From Haemophilus influenzae (GTDB lineage Bacteria; Pseudomonadota; Gammaproteobacteria; Enterobacterales; Pasteurellaceae), in assembly GCF_900475755.1 (NCBI RefSeq), contig NZ_LS483411.1, positions 248,001 through 312,000 of the forward strand: a DNA stretch of 64,000 bases, written 5' to 3'. The position numbers were made by a program, and so were the translations under genes. Each line of letters opens with the position of its first letter. Position 1 is the first letter of the stretch. The notes beneath the pieces are model-generated. The model was not told the origin of the DNA, did no database searches, and worked only from the letters and a program-made list of their open reading frames with translations. This document shows, in pieces, positions 50,632 to 61,008 of the stretch.

Positions 50632-51414
50632 TTATTTGCTTTGGCAATTCATTACCTGCCATTTTTTATCATAACAAATAAATAATTCATTTCGACTTGC
50701 CTTCAAATACGCATTTTTTAATTGTGGATTATGTTGTTTCATCCAACCAAAAAGTTCATTACGGCTTAATTTTTGATTCGGTAATTTTAATGCGTTAAAT
50801 AATTCCTGCTCCTTAGCAAAATATTGCTGGGCAGAATCAAAAGCACAACTACCGTGTTTTTCCCACTCGCCTTGCAATAATTGCTCGCTCGGAGAAATTG
50901 CCAAATATTGTGCTAATAAACCTTTTGGCAAAGCAAGTAAATCGCCTTTGCAAAAACGAGGATGATCTGAAACAACGCGAGCATTTGCATTTTGAGGCCA
51001 TAGCCCATGTACAACCCAACCAAAAGTGCGGTTATTTCCACATTGATATTGGGAGGATGCAGGCAACTGATCGCCATATTTTTCACGCTGAATATCACAA
51101 AATCCGGGCGACCAAGATAATGCCAACATATAATAATCAACAGGTGCCTTTGCATTTTGCCCAATATGATCATTGCGCATAATCACATCATAGTTTGCAA
51201 AAACATCTGGATTTTTTACCGCACTTTTTTCAATATCTGTCCGCTTTGTCTCAAATTGAGGCTCTAATTTAGGTTCAGGTGCTTTTGTTTGCTTAGCCTG
51301 TTCGATTACGGGAGAAGACGATTGATGTTTAGCTTTGGTTGGATTAGTAAAATATTGCCAAATTGCTAATACAACAAGGATAATAAGAGAAAGAATGGAA
51401 GTAAGTTTTTTCAT
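50632..51414 (-). CDS. RNase T2 family ribonuclease (RNase I-like), membrane-anchored or periplasmic
   Basis: 260 aa. N-terminal hydrophobic segment (about residues 5-22) without an obvious cleavage site, a Lys/Glu/Pro-rich linker to about residue 75, then the T2 domain with catalytic blocks HGLWPQN and WEKHGSCAF, and YYMLALSWSPGFC. The enzyme likely degrades RNA outside the cytoplasm. The next gene is a divergent ferredoxin. Two USS lie in the coding region. Confidence 0.9.
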   Translation of the reverse strand: MKKLTSILSLIILVVLAIWQYFTNPTKAKHQSSSPVIEQAKQTKAPEPKLEPQFETKRTDIEKSAVKNPDVFANYDVIMRNDHIGQNAKAPVDYYMLALSWSPGFCDIQREKYGDQLPASSQYQCGNNRTFGWVVHGLWPQNANARVVSDHPRFCKGDLLALPKGLLAQYLAISPSEQLLQGEWEKHGSCAFDSAQQYFAKEQELFNALKLPNQKLSRNELFGWMKQHNPQLKNAYLKASRNELFICYDKKWQVMNCQSK

Positions 51415-51427
51415 AAATTTTGTTTAG

Positions 51428-51751
<324 letters not shown>

Positions 51752-51758
51752 AAAATAA

Positions 51759-51858
51759 CTTGCCTTCCCCTACTTGTGGGGGAAGGTGCCCGAAGGGCGG
51801 AAGGGGGCTTTCTATATATCTCCTCAACCTTCGGCAGCTCCCCTGCAAACAGAGGGAG
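51759..51858. repeat. GC-rich palindromic intergenic element, copy B
   Basis: 100 bp between the convergent ferredoxin and tyrP genes, highly similar to copy A at 35943-36038 but inverted. End hairpins CCTTCCCC / GGGGAAGG and CTCCC / GGGAG flank the same CCGAAGGGCGGAAGGGGG core; the middle differs by a short AT-rich replacement. Its position could make it a bidirectional terminator. Confidence 0.85.
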
Positions 51859-51889
51859 AAAAGTGTTTTCTCTAGGGAAAAATCAAATA

Positions 51890-53110
51890 TTACCCCACTA
51901 CGGCTGGTAAATATCCCCATTGAATTAAAAATGGAATAATCATAATCACGATGCCAATCAATAACGCAATCACCAAAGCAAAATTACCGCCAGCGACTCG
52001 ATATGGTAATGTTGGATTTTCAATACGTGTACGCCACGCCAAACCAATTGGTAAAATTAAGCAATAGAACGCACACAATAAACCTGCGTAACTTAATGCA
52101 GTAATAAATCCTTCGGGATAAAACAATGCGAACACAAGTGGTGGTAAAAATGCGGCAATGGTTAAAACAAAGCGATTATTTGGCAAATGATAACGCTTGA
52201 ATAAATCCCCCAATCCCTCAAATACACCAAGCATTACGCCTAAGAAAGAAGTGATCAGTGCAAGTGATGAAAACGCACGCACAACCTCTCCCATAAAATG
52301 CGAACCTGTGATTTCACGTGTTGCATTCACTAAGCCATTTAGCGTTGGATCAGCTTGTAAAATACGCACAAACTCGCTTTGACTTAATACACCGTGGGTT
52401 GCTAACTGCCATACAAAGTAAGCAGCTAATGGAATCGCAGTACCAATCAAAATGGCACGACGAAATTTATCAACACTTCCACCTAAGTAGCTATTTACAC
52501 TCGCCATAATGACGTGGAAACCGAAAGAAGTAAAAAATATTGGTGCCGCAGAAACCACAAAAGCATAATCCAAAGGCAATGCCATTAAATTATCTGTTGC
52601 TACTTTTGGAAGCATCATAAACAGCACAAAAGCAAAGGCGATTAACTTACCAATAAATAATACGCGAGTTAAGCCATCCACGCCTTTCGTTCCTACAACC
52701 ACAAAAGAACCTAATACCACAGTAAAGATAACAATCGCAGTTTTAAGCGACATAGCTTCCATACCAAAAGCAGTTGGCAAGCCTGAAAGTAAAGAGCCGC
52801 CACCCGTAATATAAGCGGCTGAAAGTGCATAAAGTAAAACTAACAAACTCAACGTTGCTAGAATACGTCCTGAAACCCCAAAATATTTTTCAGCGAGCGT
52901 GGCGACACCGTCATCCAACTGATCCGCTGTTTGATACACTTCTACAAACAACAATCCGCTGTAAACCAACAAAACCCACAAGCCCACGAGCAATAACACG
53001 GTGTAACCAAAACCCATGCCCGCTGATGTAAGCGGCATAGCAAGCATACCTGCTCCAATGGTTGTGCCTGCAATAATCAGCGCACTCCCAAAAGTTTTGT
53101 TTTTTAGCAT
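51890..53110 (-). CDS. tyrP: Tyrosine-specific transporter (HAAAP family)
   Basis: 406 aa, eleven predicted membrane helices. Start LKNKTFGSALIIAGTTIGAGMLAMPLTSAGMGFG is the family hallmark, followed by YITGGGSLL, FFTSFGFHVIMASV and FLGVMLGVFEGLGDLF. It imports aromatic amino acids with protons; tyrosine specificity is by similarity to TyrP. It lies 36 nt after tdk on the same strand. Confidence 0.92.
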   Translation of the reverse strand: MLKNKTFGSALIIAGTTIGAGMLAMPLTSAGMGFGYTVLLLVGLWVLLVYSGLLFVEVYQTADQLDDGVATLAEKYFGVSGRILATLSLLVLLYALSAAYITGGGSLLSGLPTAFGMEAMSLKTAIVIFTVVLGSFVVVGTKGVDGLTRVLFIGKLIAFAFVLFMMLPKVATDNLMALPLDYAFVVSAAPIFFTSFGFHVIMASVNSYLGGSVDKFRRAILIGTAIPLAAYFVWQLATHGVLSQSEFVRILQADPTLNGLVNATREITGSHFMGEVVRAFSSLALITSFLGVMLGVFEGLGDLFKRYHLPNNRFVLTIAAFLPPLVFALFYPEGFITALSYAGLLCAFYCLILPIGLAWRTRIENPTLPYRVAGGNFALVIALLIGIVIMIIPFLIQWGYLPAVVG

Positions 53111-53146
53111 AAAATTATCCTTATAATGTTGTGTTTAAAAACTAAT

Positions 53147-53728
53147 TTAAATTTGACCGCACTTTTCTTTATAGTGTAAACGGCAAACAGAAAGGTAAGA
53201 ATCATTGCCCCCAATTTGAATTTGCGCGCCTTCTTTAATGACTTCGCCCTGATCATTTAAACGCAAAACAAAGTTAGCCTTGCGACCACAATAACAAATT
53301 GTTTTTAATTCTTCGAGTTGATCTGCCCAAGCCAGTAAATATTTACTTCCTTCAAAAAGTTCCGCTTGGAAATCTGTACGCAAGCCATAACAAAGCACAG
53401 GAATTTTGAGTTTATCGACGACATTACTCAACTGGTAAACTTGTTGTTTATTAAGAAACTGTGCTTCATCCACCAGCACACAATGTACTTTTTCTTTTTT
53501 TAAGTGCGCATTAATTTCATCAAACAAATTGGTTTCCGAGCGAAATAAAAAGGCATCTTGCGAAATGCCAATACGCGATGTGACTTTCCCCACGCCAAAA
53601 CGATCATCAATCGCAGCCGTATAAACTAATGTGTTCATATCACGTTCACGATAGTTATAGGAAGATTGTAGCAACGTCGTTGATTTTCCAGCATTCATTG
53701 TGGAGTAATAAAAGTAGAGTTTTGCCAT
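53147..53728 (-). CDS. tdk: Thymidine kinase
   Basis: 193 aa type II thymidine kinase. P-loop [11 protein letters not shown] near the N-terminus, [30 protein letters not shown], and zinc-lasso cysteines ([20 protein letters not shown]). The last codons (E-K-C-G-Q-I) lie over a USS (53156-53164). A notable palindrome lies just upstream. Confidence 0.96.
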   Translation of the reverse strand: MAKLYFYYSTMNAGKSTTLLQSSYNYRERDMNTLVYTAAIDDRFGVGKVTSRIGISQDAFLFRSETNLFDEINAHLKKEKVHCVLVDEAQFLNKQQVYQLSNVVDKLKIPVLCYGLRTDFQAELFEGSKYLLAWADQLEELKTICYCGRKANFVLRLNDQGEVIKEGAQIQIGGNDSYLSVCRLHYKEKCGQI

Positions 53729-53741
53729 TTTTTTCCTTCAT

Positions 53742-53765
53742 ACCTAGGGTAGGTATACCCTAGGT
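53742..53765. repeat. 24-bp palindrome upstream of tdk
   Basis: ACCTAGGGTA and TACCCTAGGT, perfect 10-bp arms with a 4-bp centre, containing two copies of the generally rare CTAG tetranucleotide. Part of it (GGGTAGGTATA, 53747-53757) recurs inverted at 53842-53852. Function unknown; operator, attachment site or element remnant are possible. Confidence 0.75.
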
Positions 53766-53869
53766 TCATTTCAGTATTATCCCTTTGGGATAAAGTGATT
53801 GTTCTCCAAAAGATAAGTTTATTACTATAATTAGCTGTGGATATACCTACCCACGATAAAACATAAACA

Positions 53870-54898
53870 TTAAATCGCTTCTAATTCCGTCATTGCCCAG
53901 CGAGGCTTAACATCAATAGCCAGATCGCTATGCTGACCTTGTTTTAAACGTAAAAAACCTGTGTAAGCAATCATCGCGCCATTATCTGTACAAAATTGAG
54001 GTTGAGGATAAAACACTTCACCACCTAAATTCTGCATTAAGTGCGCAAGCGTTTCTCGGAGCTTTTTATTTGCACTCACCCCTCCCGCAATCACTAAACG
54101 TTTATAACCTGTTTCTTTCAATGCACGTTTACATTTAATGGCAAGTGTGTCCACCACTGCATCTTGGAAAGCATAAGCAATATCTGCTTTTGTTTGTTCT
54201 GTCAGTTTACCCTCGTTTTTAATCGCTTGATTAATCGTATTCGCAGCAAAGGTTTTTAAACCAGAAAAACTAAAATCAAGACCTGCACGATCTGTCATTG
54301 GACGTGGAAATGTGAAACGATTTGGCACACCTTTTTCTGCTAAACGAGAAAGTGCTGCACCGCCCGGGTAATCTAATCCAAGTAATTTTGCTGTTTTATC
54401 AAAGGCTTCTCCAGCAGCATCATCAATGGATTCGCCAATCACTTCATATTTTCCTACGCCATCTACACGTACCAATTGAGTATGACCACCCGATACCAAC
54501 AAAGCAACAAAAGGAAAGTGCGGTGAATTTTTATCAAGCATTGGTGCAAGTAAATGCCCTTCCATATGATGAACACCAATCGCTGGCACATTCCAAGCAT
54601 AGGCTAGAGAACGTGCGATAGTTGCGCCCACAAGCAATGCACCGACAAGCCCAGGGCCACTCGTATAAGCCACGCCATCAATATCACTCGCGGTTAAATT
54701 GGCTTCTTCTAATGCAGCCTTAACAAGAGGCGCCGTTTTACGGATATGATCGCGCGATGCCAATTCGGGTACAACGCCACCATAATCAGCGTGCAGGGCA
54801 ATTTGAGTATAAAGTTGATTAGCAATTAACCCTTTTTCTTCATCATAAATCGCCACGCCCGTTTCATCACAGGAAGTTTCAATGCCTAATATTTTCAT
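53870..54898 (-). CDS. tsaD: tRNA N6-threonylcarbamoyladenosine transferase subunit TsaD
   Basis: 342 aa (formerly Gcp/YgjD). [15 protein letters not shown], metal-binding [36 protein letters not shown] and [13 protein letters not shown]. It transfers threonylcarbamoyl to A37 of ANN-decoding tRNAs with TsaB/E. Divergent from rpsU-dnaG-rpoD, the usual gammaproteobacterial arrangement. Confidence 0.97.
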   Translation of the reverse strand: MKILGIETSCDETGVAIYDEEKGLIANQLYTQIALHADYGGVVPELASRDHIRKTAPLVKAALEEANLTASDIDGVAYTSGPGLVGALLVGATIARSLAYAWNVPAIGVHHMEGHLLAPMLDKNSPHFPFVALLVSGGHTQLVRVDGVGKYEVIGESIDDAAGEAFDKTAKLLGLDYPGGAALSRLAEKGVPNRFTFPRPMTDRAGLDFSFSGLKTFAANTINQAIKNEGKLTEQTKADIAYAFQDAVVDTLAIKCKRALKETGYKRLVIAGGVSANKKLRETLAHLMQNLGGEVFYPQPQFCTDNGAMIAYTGFLRLKQGQHSDLAIDVKPRWAMTELEAI

Positions 54899-55001
54899 TG
54901 ATTTTCTTCATTTATTACCTAAAATGTTGCGCGATTTTACCCTGTTTAAGCGGTTTTAACCAGTTGAACCACAAATATTAAGGTGAATTGGCATTCTATC
55001 C

Positions 55002-55031
55002 TTTACTTTTTGCCTAAAAGTAGATTAGAAT
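55002..55031 (+). promoter_or_regulatory. Promoter of rpsU-dnaG-rpoD
   Basis: TTTACT (55002-55007) and TAGAAT (55026-55031) with an 18-bp spacer, about 95 bp before rpsU. The 230-bp tsaD-rpsU gap contains nothing else I can call. Confidence 0.5.
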
Positions 55032-55128
55032 TGCGTCCTTTATTAAATCTGTCATTTGCACACAGGTGCTTTGGCAAAAATAAAATTTTAAATTGCAATT
55101 AAATTAAACTCATTGAGGTGATTGGCTT

Positions 55129-55344
55129 ATGCCTGTAATTAAAGTACGTGAAAACGAATCATTTGACGTAGCTTTACGTCGTTTCAAACGCTCTTGCGAA
55201 AAAGCGGGAATCTTAGCTGAAGTACGCGCTCGCGAATTTTACGAAAAACCAACTACAATTCGTAAACGTGAAAATGCAACCCTTGCAAAACGTCACGCAA
55301 AACGCAACGCTCGCGAAAACGCGCGCAATACCCGTTTATACTAA
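55129..55344 (+). CDS. rpsU: 30S ribosomal protein S21
   Basis: 71 aa, highly basic, opening [27 protein letters not shown] and ending [13 protein letters not shown] as in E. coli. First gene of the macromolecular synthesis operon. GAGGTGATTGGCTT precedes the start. Confidence 0.98.
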   Translation: MPVIKVRENESFDVALRRFKRSCEKAGILAEVRAREFYEKPTTIRKRENATLAKRHAKRNARENARNTRLY

Positions 55345-55373
55345 TTTATAGTATTTTCTGACTCGAGTTAAGA

Positions 55374-55405
55374 CAAACCGTGAATCCTTTGGACTCACGG
55401 TTTTG
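55374..55405 (+). terminator. Attenuating terminator between rpsU and dnaG
   Basis: AAACCGTGA / TCACGGTTT stem with an 11-nt loop and TTGTT tract. E. coli has an equivalent partial terminator here that keeps primase expression low relative to S21. Confidence 0.8.
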
Positions 55406-55477
55406 TTACTTTAAGCATAACAAAAATCTACGCCAAAAACGACCGCACTTTCACACCACGATCACGGAGGCTCAACA

Positions 55478-57259
55478 ATGAAAGGTTCTATTCCACGCCC
55501 CTTTATTGATGATTTACTAACAAAATCCGATATTGTCGATGTGATTAACACGCGCGTAAAACTAAAAAAAGCTGGCCGCGATTATCAAGCCTGCTGCCCT
55601 TTTCACCACGAAAAAACGCCATCCTTCACAGTTAGCCAAAAGAAACAGTTTTATCATTGCTTCGGCTGTGGCGCACACGGTAATGCCATTTCCTTTTTAA
55701 TGGATTATGACAAACTTGAATTTGTCGAAGCTATTGAAGAACTTGCAGCAATGGCAGGACTTGAAGTACCTTACGAAAAACGCGCTAATAACAGCGGAAA
55801 ACCTCAAGCTAATTATCAAACCAAACGAAATCTCTATGAATTAATGCAAGAGATTGCCAAGTTTTATCAAAACCAATTACCATTAAATACGCAAGCACAA
55901 GAATATTTACAACAACGCGGGCTTTCAGCTGAAATTATTAAGCGTTTTCAAATTGGGTTTGTGCCGAATGCAATGGATACTGTACTGCGTAAATTTGGTG
56001 TTAATCGTGAAGAACAACAAAAACTCATTGAGTTAGGTATGCTTTCTCGCAATGATCGTGGCAATATTTACGATAAATTCCGCAATCGCATAATGTTCCC
56101 GATTCGCGATAAACGTGGTCGTACAGTGGCTTTTGGTGGACGAGTATTAACGGATGACAAACCGAAATATCTGAATTCGCCAGAAACCATTACTTATCAT
56201 AAAGGTAACGAGCTTTATGGTTTGTATGAAGCCTTACAAGCCAACGATGAACCAAAACAATTACTGGTTGTTGAAGGTTATATGGATGTAGTGGCATTAG
56301 CACAATTTGGCGTGGATTATGCGGTCGCTTCTTTAGGTACGTCCACGACATCAGAACAAATTCAACTTATTTTTCGTTCGACCGAACAAGTGGTTTGTTG
56401 TTACGATGGCGACCGTGCTGGGCGTGATGCAGCGTGGCGAGCGTTAGAAAATGCGTTGCCTTATTTAGAAGATGGCAGACAACTCAAATTTATTTTCTTG
56501 CCAGAAGGAGAAGATCCTGATACTTACATTCGTCAATACGGCAAAGAAAAATTTGAAGAATATATCGAAAGTGCGCAATCTTTAAGCGAGTTTATGTTTG
56601 CACATTTAAGTCCTCAGGTTGATTTTTCCACTAAAGAAGGGCGCGGAAAATTAGTTGCGCTAGCTGCGCCGTTAATTCGCCAAATTCCTGGAGAAATGCT
56701 TCGCTTATCGCTACGCAATATGCTTGCTCAAAAACTTGGGATTTTTGATCAAACTCAGCTGGAAAATCTTATTCCAAAACAATTAGAACAAGCCAATACA
56801 CAACAAAAAGTCGCTAATAATAAGATCAAAAAGACACCAATGCGAATGGTCATTTCATTGCTTCTGCAAAATCCTGAATTAGTAAAACGTATGTCTGAAA
56901 GTGGCGTGCAAGCATTACGTGCGGAAGCAGGGTTTGAAATTCTGGAAAAATTGACCGCACTTTGTCGCCAACGAGAGGGCATTACTACGGGGCAAATTTT
57001 GGAATACTTCCGCAATACATCTTACAGTAATCCCCTTGAAATACTGGCAACTTGGGATCATTTATTAGACGAATCCGATATAATCAACGCATTTTCACAA
57101 AATTACCGTCGCTTAAATATTCAAGCTATTGAGCGCGATATTGAAATGCTTATTGCCAAAGAACGAACTGAGGGTCTCACTAATGAAGAAAAAACGGTAC
57201 TTGTACATCTTTTAGCTGGTAAAGAACAGCAGAAAAAACAGTTAGTGAATCCGCTGTAA
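55478..57259 (+). CDS. dnaG: DNA primase
   Basis: 593 aa. N-terminal zinc-binding domain (CCPFHHEKTPSF ... FYHCFGCGAHG), RNA-polymerase domain (NRIMFPIRDKRGRTVAFGGRVL), TOPRIM motifs VVEGYMDVVAL and CYDGDRAGRDAAWRAL, and a C-terminal helicase-binding region from about residue 440. Starts with GGAGGCTCAACA ahead. One USS in-frame near residue 495. Confidence 0.97.
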   Translation: MKGSIPRPFIDDLLTKSDIVDVINTRVKLKKAGRDYQACCPFHHEKTPSFTVSQKKQFYHCFGCGAHGNAISFLMDYDKLEFVEAIEELAAMAGLEVPYEKRANNSGKPQANYQTKRNLYELMQEIAKFYQNQLPLNTQAQEYLQQRGLSAEIIKRFQIGFVPNAMDTVLRKFGVNREEQQKLIELGMLSRNDRGNIYDKFRNRIMFPIRDKRGRTVAFGGRVLTDDKPKYLNSPETITYHKGNELYGLYEALQANDEPKQLLVVEGYMDVVALAQFGVDYAVASLGTSTTSEQIQLIFRSTEQVVCCYDGDRAGRDAAWRALENALPYLEDGRQLKFIFLPEGEDPDTYIRQYGKEKFEEYIESAQSLSEFMFAHLSPQVDFSTKEGRGKLVALAAPLIRQIPGEMLRLSLRNMLAQKLGIFDQTQLENLIPKQLEQANTQQKVANNKIKKTPMRMVISLLLQNPELVKRMSESGVQALRAEAGFEILEKLTALCRQREGITTGQILEYFRNTSYSNPLEILATWDHLLDESDIINAFSQNYRRLNIQAIERDIEMLIAKERTEGLTNEEKTVLVHLLAGKEQQKKQLVNPL

Positions 57260-57328
57260 CAATGGTAGAATCTCAGGTTCATAAAAAATCTTATCTTCTC
57301 AATCACATCAAGCAAAACGAGTATAAAA

Positions 57329-59221
57329 ATGGAAAAAAATCAACAATCTACGGCTGAACAATATTCAGAACAAATTGAGCAATTGATGGAGCTAGGTCGT
57401 ACACAAGGGTATTTAACTTTTGCTGAAATCAATGACTTATTGCCCGAAGATGCTATTGATCCTGAATATTACGACAAGTTGCTACAAACGTTGCAAAATG
57501 ATGCAGGCATCCCTGTGTTAGATGAAGCACCAGAAAGCGATGATATGATGTTGAGTGATACCATCCCTGATGAAGATGCAGTGGAAGAAGCAACTCAAAT
57601 TCTTTCTAATGTAGAATCTGAAATCGGTCGAACAACGGATCCTGTCCGTATGTATATGCGTGAAATGGGAACAGTTGATCTTCTTACTCGTGAAGATGAA
57701 ATCAGCATTGCAAAACGTATTGAAGAAGGGATTGATGAAGTTCAAACCTCTATCGCAGCCTATCCTGAAGCATTAAATGGATTACTAAAAAACTATGATG
57801 ATGTAGAAAAAGGTAATTTCCGTTTGACCGATTTAATTACAGGTTTTGTTGATCCAAATGCCGAAATAGAAGAACACAACGGACTTGATGAAGACTTTTC
57901 TGATGAAGATGAAGATGAAGATGATGATGATGAAGAAGAAGGATCGAGTAATGCAGATGTGGAAGACAATGAATCAGAATCCACATCAGATTCAAGCGAC
58001 TCTGATAACAGTATTGATCCTGAAGTTGCTCGCGAAAAATTTCAGCAATTAAGAGAACAGCACTCTAAAACCCTTGCTGTTATTGAAAAACACGGTCGCT
58101 CTGGAAAACGCGCTCAAGATCAAATTGCACTACTTGGCGAAATTTTTAAACAATTCCGTTTAGTGCCAAAACAATTTGATTTACTCGTTCTATCAATGAA
58201 AGAAATGATGAAACGTGTACGTTATGAAGAACGTCAGCTACAAAAAATATTAGTGGATATAGCAGGAATGCCAAAGGATGATTTTGAAAAAATTATTACT
58301 ACTAATGGCAGTAACAGAGAATGGGTAACAAAAGCATTAAAATCTAGCAAACCTTGGGCTAAACGTTTAATTAAATATGAAGATCGTATTTATGAAGCCT
58401 TAAACAATCTAGCGATAACAGAAGAAAATACTAAACTTACCATTACGCAAATGCGTAACATTTGCGATGCAGTCGCACGAGGCGAACAAAAAGCACGCCG
58501 AGCTAAAAAAGAAATGGTTGAAGCTAACTTACGTTTAGTAATTTCTATCGCGAAAAAATACACAAATCGAGGTTTACAATTCTTAGATTTAATTCAAGAA
58601 GGGAATATCGGTTTAATGAAAGCGGTAGATAAATTTGAATATCGACGTGGTTACAAATTCTCTACCTATGCAACTTGGTGGATTCGTCAAGCAATCACTC
58701 GCTCTATTGCGGATCAAGCGCGTACAATCCGTATTCCTGTGCATATGATTGAAACGATCAATAAACTTAATCGTATTTCTCGCCAGTTATTACAAGAAAT
58801 GGGACGTGAAGCAACACCAGAAGAATTGGCAGAACGTATGGGAATGCCAGAAGATAAAATCCGTAAAGTACTGAAAATTGCAAAAGAGCCAATTTCGATG
58901 GAAACACCTATTGGCGATGACGATGATTCGCATTTAGGGGATTTTATTGAAGATTCAACCTTAGAACTTCCTCTTGATTCTGCCACAGCACAAAGTTTAA
59001 AAGTTGCAACTCACGAGGTGCTTGAAGGTCTGACACCACGTGAAGCAAAAGTATTACGTATGCGTTTTGGTATCGATATGAATACCGACCATACGCTTGA
59101 AGAAGTGGGTAAACAATTCGATGTAACACGCGAACGCATTCGTCAAATTGAAGCAAAAGCATTACGTAAATTACGTCATCCTAGCCGTTCTGAAACACTG
59201 AGAAGTTTTTTAGATGAATAG
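57329..59221 (+). CDS. rpoD: RNA polymerase sigma-70 factor
   Basis: 630 aa primary sigma factor. Region 1.2 begins near [16 protein letters not shown] (104); an acidic stretch (187-230) lies in the non-conserved region; region 2 has [36 protein letters not shown]; region 4 has the -35-binding helix [25 protein letters not shown]. Longer than E. coli (613 aa), mostly through the acidic stretch. Confidence 0.98.
   Translation: MEKNQQSTAEQYSEQIEQLMELGRTQGYLTFAEINDLLPEDAIDPEYYDKLLQTLQNDAGIPVLDEAPESDDMMLSDTIPDEDAVEEATQILSNVESEIGRTTDPVRMYMREMGTVDLLTREDEISIAKRIEEGIDEVQTSIAAYPEALNGLLKNYDDVEKGNFRLTDLITGFVDPNAEIEEHNGLDEDFSDEDEDEDDDDEEEGSSNADVEDNESESTSDSSDSDNSIDPEVAREKFQQLREQHSKTLAVIEKHGRSGKRAQDQIALLGEIFKQFRLVPKQFDLLVLSMKEMMKRVRYEERQLQKILVDIAGMPKDDFEKIITTNGSNREWVTKALKSSKPWAKRLIKYEDRIYEALNNLAITEENTKLTITQMRNICDAVARGEQKARRAKKEMVEANLRLVISIAKKYTNRGLQFLDLIQEGNIGLMKAVDKFEYRRGYKFSTYATWWIRQAITRSIADQARTIRIPVHMIETINKLNRISRQLLQEMGREATPEELAERMGMPEDKIRKVLKIAKEPISMETPIGDDDDSHLGDFIEDSTLELPLDSATAQSLKVATHEVLEGLTPREAKVLRMRFGIDMNTDHTLEEVGKQFDVTRERIRQIEAKALRKLRHPSRSETLRSFLDE
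57887..58018. repeat. Acidic low-complexity GAT/GAA repeat within rpoD
   Basis: Codons GAT and GAA alternate for about 16 residues (57901-57942), then a Ser/Asp/Glu-rich stretch follows. All repeats are trinucleotide-based, so length change would keep frame. Candidate for length polymorphism among strains. Confidence 0.75.
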
Positions 59222-59277
59222 AGAGAAACATAAAAAAGAAACATCAATCTAAACTTAAAAATCAGATACATTTATTT

Positions 59278-59317
59278 AAGGACTAAGTTCTATAATCCGC
59301 AGAATTTAGTCCTTTTA
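59278..59317 (+). terminator. Terminator after rpoD
   Basis: 14-bp stem AAGGACTAAGTTCT / AGAATTTAGTCCTT (one wobble) with a 9-nt loop, then TTATGTTTT. Confidence 0.85.
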
Positions 59318-59347
59318 TGTTTTACTTAAAACATTTTAACCATAAAA

Positions 59348-59398
59348 AATCTGCGCCCGAATTAGCTGGTTTATTTATTCAGCTTTAAGGCACAGATT
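59348..59398. repeat. Inverted repeat in the rpoD-aspA gap
   Basis: Outer arms AATCTGCGCC / GGCACAGATT and inner AGCT-containing arms can form a long imperfect hairpin between convergent rpoD and aspA. It may end the aspA transcript, since no better aspA terminator is visible. Confidence 0.5.
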
Positions 59399-59434
59399 AA
59401 AGTGCGGTAAATTTTTTTGATATTTTTACTTAAA

Positions 59435-60853
59435 TTATTTATTTAACTTCGCTTTGTAAGTTGGGTTCATTAAGTTTTCTACAGAAAGAATGTCATCTAA
59501 TTGTTCTTCTGTTAATAAACCTTTTTCTAACACAACTTCACGTACGCCTTTGCCTGTTTGAGCACAGATTTTACCCACTAAGTCGCCGTTGTGGTGACCG
59601 ATAAATGGATTTAAGTAAGTCACGATACCGATTGAGTTAAACACATAGTTTTCACAAATTTCTTTGTTTACAGTGATGCCATCCACGCATTTATCGCGTA
59701 AGTTCACACAAGCATTGGTTAAGATGTCGATAGATTCGAACATTGCTTGACCAATCACTGGTTCCATTACGTTTAATTGTAATTGACCTGCTTCAGATGC
59801 GAAGGTCACCGTTGTATCGTTACCAATTACTTTAAAGCATACTTGATTTACTACTTCTGGAACAACTGGGTTTACTTTTGCTGGCATAATAGAAGAGCCA
59901 GCTTGTAATTCAGGTAAGTTAATTTCTTTAATACCAGCACGTGGACCAGAAGAAAGTAAACGTAAGTCATTACATACTTTAGAAAGTTTCACTGCAGTAC
60001 GTTTTAATGCACCGTGAACCATGACATAAGCGCCACAGTCAGATGTTGCTTCAATTAAATTTTCTGCAGGCACGCAAGGCAAGCCTGTTACTTCAGCAAG
60101 ATGTTTTACAACTAATTCCGTATAGCCTTGAGGCGTATTTAAACCAGTACCAATAGCAGTCGCACCAAGGTTTACTTCAAGTAATAAACCTGCAGTACGT
60201 TTTAAGTTACGCACTTCTTCTTCAAGTAATACAGCAAACGCTTTGAATTCTTGACCAACCGTCATTGGCACCGCATCTTGCAATTGAGTACGCCCCATTT
60301 TTAAGATATTCGCAAATTCTTTTGCTTTATTGTCAAAACCATCTTGTAAATATTGAATTTTATCGATCAATTTTAAGATGCTATTGTATACCGCAATACG
60401 AAAACCTGTAGGATACGCATCATTGGTTGATTGACTTGCATTAACGTGATCCATCGGATTAATCACGTTATATTCGCCTTTCTTATGACCAATTTTTTCA
60501 AGGGCAAGATTAGCAACCACTTCATTAGTATTCATATTGACAGACGTACCTGCACCACCTTGATATACATCTGATGGGAATTGATCTAAGCATTTTCCAG
60601 TAGTAAGGATTTCATCACAAGCTGCTACAATCGCTTTTGCAATACCACTTGGAATTGCACCTAATTCGCCATTGGCTAAAGCCGTTGCTTTTTTTACCAT
60701 TACCATACCACGTACAAACTCAGGCACGTCAGAAATGGTTACGTTAGAAATATTGAAATTTTCTACCGCTCTTAATGTATGAATCCCCCAATATGCTTCT
60801 GTAGGCACATCACGTTCGCCGAGTAAATCTACTTCTTTTCTAAATTGAGTCAT
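59435..60853 (-). CDS. aspA: Aspartate ammonia-lyase (aspartase)
   Basis: 472 aa. Fumarase/aspartase signature [14 protein letters not shown], with earlier blocks [26 protein letters not shown] and [14 protein letters not shown]. It deaminates aspartate to fumarate and ammonia. Works in series with AnsB and DcuB in this window. AAAAAGGTAATTAAA precedes the start. Promoter with FNR-like site upstream. Confidence 0.97.
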   Translation of the reverse strand: MTQFRKEVDLLGERDVPTEAYWGIHTLRAVENFNISNVTISDVPEFVRGMVMVKKATALANGELGAIPSGIAKAIVAACDEILTTGKCLDQFPSDVYQGGAGTSVNMNTNEVVANLALEKIGHKKGEYNVINPMDHVNASQSTNDAYPTGFRIAVYNSILKLIDKIQYLQDGFDNKAKEFANILKMGRTQLQDAVPMTVGQEFKAFAVLLEEEVRNLKRTAGLLLEVNLGATAIGTGLNTPQGYTELVVKHLAEVTGLPCVPAENLIEATSDCGAYVMVHGALKRTAVKLSKVCNDLRLLSSGPRAGIKEINLPELQAGSSIMPAKVNPVVPEVVNQVCFKVIGNDTTVTFASEAGQLQLNVMEPVIGQAMFESIDILTNACVNLRDKCVDGITVNKEICENYVFNSIGIVTYLNPFIGHHNGDLVGKICAQTGKGVREVVLEKGLLTEEQLDDILSVENLMNPTYKAKLNK

Positions 60854-60888
60854 TTTAATTACCTTTTTGGGTTAGTTAATTTATCGTC

Positions 60889-60929
60889 ATTATAGAAATT
60901 TCAAGAAGAAAAAACTTGATGAAGATCAC
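60889..60929 (-). promoter_or_regulatory. FNR/CRP-activated promoter of aspA
   Basis: On the minus strand a perfect -10 TATAAT (60894-60889) has GTGATCTTCATCAA (60929-60916), 9 of 10 to the FNR consensus TTGAT-N4-ATCAA, centred at -40.5. The class II activator spacing and the fumarate-supplying function agree. Confidence 0.7.
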
Positions 60930-61008
60930 ATTTTCAAAAAATGCTCTCAAGACATATTTTCATTTTTCGGATTAGTTTTTTTAGGGAAAAATAAGCTATC
61001 CATCAATC

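Noticed and set aside
57793..57984. Ser-rich minus-strand frame within rpoD
   Set aside because: It is the antisense of the GAT/GAA acidic repeat, which automatically gives Ser codons.
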